From contig NZ_BAAAWE010000001.1 in NCBI RefSeq assembly GCF_039534915.1, positions 496,001 to 560,000 on the forward strand: a DNA stretch of 64,000 nt, read 5' to 3'. Below the pieces are notes generated by a model. The model ran no database searches. It was not told the origin of the DNA and saw only the letters and a program-made list of their open reading frames with translations. The translations under genes were made by a program, and so were the position numbers. This DNA comes from Streptomyces roseofulvus. Its GTDB lineage: Bacteria; Actinomycetota; Actinomycetes; Streptomycetales; Streptomycetaceae. Of this stretch, positions 63,469 through 64,000 are shown in pieces; positions within the stretch are counted from its first letter, which is position 1; every line of letters starts with the position of its first letter.

Positions 63469-64000
63469 GCTCCTCGCCGTTCCTTTCCGTAGCGGGCCGT
63501 GAGCCGCTCGATCTCGGCGACGGCCTCGTGGGGTGTCGGCATCTCCTCGATCTCCCGCCGCAGGCGCCGCGCGTTCGCCGTGAACGACGGCTCGGCCAGC
63601 ACGCGCGCGACCTTCTCCCGGAAGCGGTCGGCGGTGAAGTCGCGCAGCGGCAGGGACAGGAGGTTGCCCTGCTTCTCGTAGGCGACGCCCATGGACTCGG
63701 TGACCCACTCCCAGCCGGTGAGCAGGACCTGGGGAACGCCGTGGAACTCGGCGGTGGCCTTGGTCTGGTAGCCGCCGTGGTGCACGACCGCCGCGCAGGT
63801 CGGCAGCAGGTCGTGCATCGGCACGTGGTCCACGACCCGCACGGTGTCCGGGAGCGGCGGCAGGTGGGCGCGCTGCCGCGCGGAGAGGGCCGCGACCACC
63901 TCCACGTCCAGCTCGCCGAGCGCGCCCAGCATGCCGGTGAGGACCGTGTCGAGGTCCCAGAGGCCGTAGCCGCTGTCGATGCTCACCCCCAGGGTCAGAC
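63465..64000 (-). CDS. Glycosyltransferase, GT1 family (fourth), cut by window edge
   Basis: The C-terminal ~178 residues of a GT-B enzyme: it enters the window in LTLGVSIDSGYG, then VVDHVPMHDLLPTCAAVVHHGGYQTKATAEFHGVPQ with the donor motif HHGG intact, and ends with a helical tail. The N-terminal acceptor domain lies beyond base 64000. Co-translated with the oxygenase-like gene (ATGA overlap), suggesting that the oxygenase-like protein works on the sugar this enzyme adds. Confidence 0.88.
   Translation of the reverse strand, partial: LTLGVSIDSGYGLWDLDTVLTGMLGALGELDVEVVAALSARQRAHLPPLPDTVRVVDHVPMHDLLPTCAAVVHHGGYQTKATAEFHGVPQVLLTGWEWVTESMGVAYEKQGNLLSLPLRDFTADRFREKVARVLAEPSFTANARRLRREIEEMPTPHEAVAEIERLTARYGKERRGA

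Overview
The window reads as Streptomyces (or a close relative) chromosome. GC is very high, nearly every codon ends in G or C, TTA codons are rare, many genes overlap by 4 bp (ATGA or GTGA), and several genes have leaderless promoters with a -10 hexamer 6-9 nt before the start codon. The right-hand ~38-40 kb (about 24-64 kb) is most of a type II polyketide gene cluster of the anthracycline type, and it continues past the right edge.

Left arm, 1-23.9 kb. There is a nucleobase-uptake and deamination operon (501-4422) followed by a broken second permease and transposase scraps. An EF-hand protein comes next. A minus-strand block (6343-13421) combines a methanofuran-type furan synthase (MfnB family) with aldehyde and alcohol dehydrogenases, a methyltransferase, a polyprenyl diphosphate synthase and a TPR protein; I do not recognise this combination. 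Then come a GlxA/AraC regulator, a permease pair behind a good candidate Zur operator, an ABC exporter, a phosphotransferase gene broken by an in-frame TAG, a two-component system and an acyltransferase-like membrane protein.

Antibiotic cluster, ~24-64 kb. Core polyketide genes are ACP, KS-beta and KS-alpha (26079-28889), an ABM-type oxygenase, a DpsY-type cyclase, a SnoaL-fold protein, a two-domain aromatase/cyclase and an ActIII-type ketoreductase. No KSIII or acyltransferase for an unusual starter is present, which suggests an acetate starter. Deoxysugar genes are RmlA, RmlB, a 2,3-dehydratase, a 3,5-epimerase, a C-3 aminotransferase, two C-methyltransferases, an N-methyltransferase, a flavin N-oxidase (nitrososynthase), three candidate 4-ketoreductases and a sugar O-methyltransferase. 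Four glycosyltransferases and a P450-like activator lacking the haem cysteine attach the sugars. Tailoring and export genes are a Tat-exported bicovalent flavoprotein oxidase, two ABC export systems, an Rv2466c-type thiol protein, an NmrA-type reductase, and a Rieske-oxygenase homologue that has lost its iron-sulfur domain. Together they predict a heavily glycosylated, nogalamycin-like anthracycline carrying a branched nitro- or amino-sugar. That product is an inference from gene content.

Regulation. One SARP activator (29611-31737) has a TTA codon, as does rmlA, so translation probably depends on bldA. Several cluster promoters carry 7-bp direct repeats (TCGAG core) on an 11-bp period; the two best end exactly 8 bp before a -10 hexamer of a leaderless gene. 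They look like the SARP's targets.
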